The notes under the pieces are model-generated. The model made no database searches, was not told the origin of the DNA, and saw only the letters and a program-made list of their open reading frames with translations. A stretch of 64,000 nt of DNA, from positions 1-64,000 of the forward strand of contig JADNRY010000226.1 in NCBI GenBank assembly GCA_015501585.1. The letters are read 5' to 3'. Positions 63,501 through 64,000 of the stretch are shown piece by piece. The position numbers and the translations under genes are program-made. Numbering within the stretch: position 1 is the first letter of the stretch; each line of letters starts with the position of its first letter. The DNA is from Rhodocollybia butyracea (taxonomy: Eukaryota > Basidiomycota > Agaricomycetes > Agaricales > Omphalotaceae).

Positions 63501-64000
63501 TTCCGATATGATTTGTTGCCTAGGTTGTTCCGGATGCGCCGCATATTTGTGAGGTTTGTGTTCCACCACCGACGTTGTTGTGGGTGCCGTTTGATCAGTG
63601 GGACTCGCTCTTCCACGACTTCTCCAATTACACCATCTATCTCCTCGAGTTTGGACCAAAACTGCTGTATGTGCTCTATTTCACTGGGTTTGTCAAGTTC
63701 CTTTACTCTTTCATCAAGGTGTTTCCTGAATTCTTCCCAGTTGACTCTTCTCCAGTTTCTCCGTTCGCGTGGGTCTGCGACACCGGTCTGTAAGTCGAAT
63801 GTTGTTGTGATTGGAAAATGGTCGGTTTTGACTGGTTGTGTAGCTGGGCTGGCGTCGCATTGTATGACATGACCCATTAGACCACTGGTGCAGAATACGT
63901 TGTCGACTCTGGTATAGTTGCCTGTCGAGAAGGAACGTAGAGTTGGTATGAACTCTGGGAGGGCCATGCGCATGGAGTGAACTGCAAGTAACGTGATGAG
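60584..64000 (-). CDS. LINE ORF2-like protein: endonuclease end, reverse transcriptase, RNase H
   Basis: Open without interruption from the window edge to the stop at 60584 (at least 1138 codons), so the N-terminus is missing. The edge part (NYTRVDNVFCTSGL, then VKTDHFPI) is the end of an apurinic-type EEP endonuclease. The reverse transcriptase follows, with RPITLS, GARPGRSTTDSIHL, the catalytic LFMDVKGAF (near 62700) and FMDD (62423-62434). RNase H has VFTDGSG (61513-61530), an EGEL and a WADNTAA segment, and WVPSHKGIEGNERAD. The end carries a Cys/His knuckle (CPCCHRHPETVFHYLFQC, near 60800). This order is known from fungal LINEs of the Tad/I-like group. The intact frame suggests a young copy. 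The protein nicks target DNA and copies its RNA there. Confidence 0.9.
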   Translation of the reverse strand, partial: LITLLAVHSMRMALPEFIPTLRSFSTGNYTRVDNVFCTSGLMGHVIQCDASPATQPVKTDHFPITTTFDLQTGVADPRERRNWRRVNWEEFRKHLDERVKELDKPSEIEHIQQFWSKLEEIDGVIGEVVEERVPLIKRHPQQRRWWNTNLTNMRRIRNNLGNKSYRKQLDPEHPVHEEYRRIRQTFAAEVRQAKTEKWIEYLEQATPSTMWDVGKLTEAGPNDGGHSRIPDLVTRDPSGTERRVSVNNEKAEIFRTAFFPSPPSTSNVPPNLTYPPSAWQFQLPTNRLIIKRIRRMKNGKATRIGTFPNDLFKACIDILVPYLGPIYRATSTLHIYPEDWSTTETIILRKPGKPDYRQPGAHRPITLSHHHGRNTNSCTVDEISCEAEIRNLLPGMQFGARPGRSTTDSIHLMVDRIKQLWREGYVVSALFMDVKGAFPSVDLDMLYHELRMMGVPAEIVEWLQRRYAKRKTRVSFDDYISDIFDVLGGEDQGDPFSGLGYVLYAAGLLRLFKRENSEEGFGFMDDIAALKWARTVEEAHEQLQDLMTRQDGILQWAQSHNCSFRVDKFQLTDFTRRRRPTPNTNTKQKTSVLVGPGIEIAGELVKPKNSSRFLGALMDGGLRWKEHHALMVKRGTEWLVQFRRLARSKGGMVASHIRQLYKAKALPRMLYAADVVLVPQTWKRGRQMAVTRHLISIQRQAARLITGAMTTTATNILDIHAALLPMPLEIERQRQRAATRLTTLPDSHPLAERVTNAARYAKRSRHFSPLHDLMGSYGLKPRAMEKRKAVRYTANWDPGLIVQICEDEKEALRMVDEDKADVKVFTDGSGYKKHVGASAVLFRDGEEIAAARYRLGHEDDHEVYEGELVGMVIGLHLASREQSIRELSIWADNTAAITATDTSSTNSSHYILDIFHSLLTQLRAAFPEIQIKISWVPSHKGIEGNERADQEAKKAAAGRSSNRRLLPEQLHHRLPRSRTAAVRVFRRKLEKQHDDLWKKSPRYARFKDIDPAPATKASRNYWKLSRHLPRKLLTILTQLRTGHIPLQKHLYRIKRADSPTCPCCHRHPETVFHYLFQCSAHQEARRRLRQIVSRKHWNVSSLLASPKLLRHLFLYVDETKRFHHIYGDLPELPEEEDE

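Larger units (their letters stand above)
60192..64000 (-). mobile_element. LINE (non-LTR retrotransposon), 3' part
   Basis: Read on the minus strand, a long coding frame is followed by about 366 bp of 3' UTR and a poly-A tail (24 T at 60194-60217 on the plus strand). That is the normal end of a target-primed insertion. The 5' end, any first ORF and the left target duplication are outside the window. Confidence 0.92.

Overview
The window looks like nuclear DNA of a mushroom-forming basidiomycete (Agaricomycetes). The reasons are short GT-AG introns of about 45-80 nt, F-box paralogues with the Agaricomycete N-terminal layout, STAND/NB-ARC and TPR genes with kinesin-light-chain-like 42-residue repeats, a fungal TET/JBP-like 2OG dioxygenase, a nuclear tRNA-Trp with an intron, and a LINE. 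Gene density is low. Most of the first 41 kb is repeats, gene fossils and insertions; the right part is richer in genes. All exon models were made by eye from splice signals and frame continuity.

Layout. 1-5 kb: an LTR-like repeat, a hAT-type MITE with an 8-bp target duplication, and a beta-trefoil-like gene fossil followed by degenerate tandem repeats. 5-9.6 kb: the first copy of a roughly 2-kb repeat module carrying tRNA-Ala-like heads, unidentified gene fossils, and a complete miniature LTR retrotransposon (TRIM). 9.9-13.9 kb: two intact tandem paralogues of a seven-TM protein family, one with a solo LTR inside an intron. 15.5-19.2 kb: a degenerate gene split by a hAT-like element, then an LTR-like tract. 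19.2-23.4 kb: a frameshifted gene with an N-terminal domain, TPRs and a coiled coil. 24.2-38.9 kb: a segmental duplication (arms about 24.2-28.8 and 34.1-38.9 kb) around an NB-ARC/TPR gene that has a frameshift and an insertion; each arm carries its own later transposon.

41.7-51.5 kb is the most interesting block. Four tightly packed genes stand together: a 353-aa protein (minus), a divergently transcribed coiled-coil protein (plus), a TET/JBP-like 2OG-Fe(II) dioxygenase (minus) and a long multi-exon transposase-like protein with a C2H2-like N-terminus (minus). It ends about 330 bp from a tRNA-Trp gene. TET/JBP genes of Agaricomycetes are known to travel with DNA transposons, so I read this as a composite mobile element. 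It is probably decaying: the transposase-like gene has an in-frame TGA and an N-terminal frame break, and the dioxygenase has His where I expect the 2OG-binding Arg.

53-58.7 kb holds a BTG/TOB-like protein divergent from an intact F-box gene, and a tandem F-box paralogue split by a 383-bp solo LTR with a 5-bp target duplication. The right end (60.2-64 kb) is the 3' part of a LINE on the minus strand, with reverse transcriptase, RNase H, a Cys/His motif and poly-A tail; its 5' part lies outside. Insertions with visible target duplications, sometimes with a matching empty site elsewhere in the window, give the clearest historical signal.
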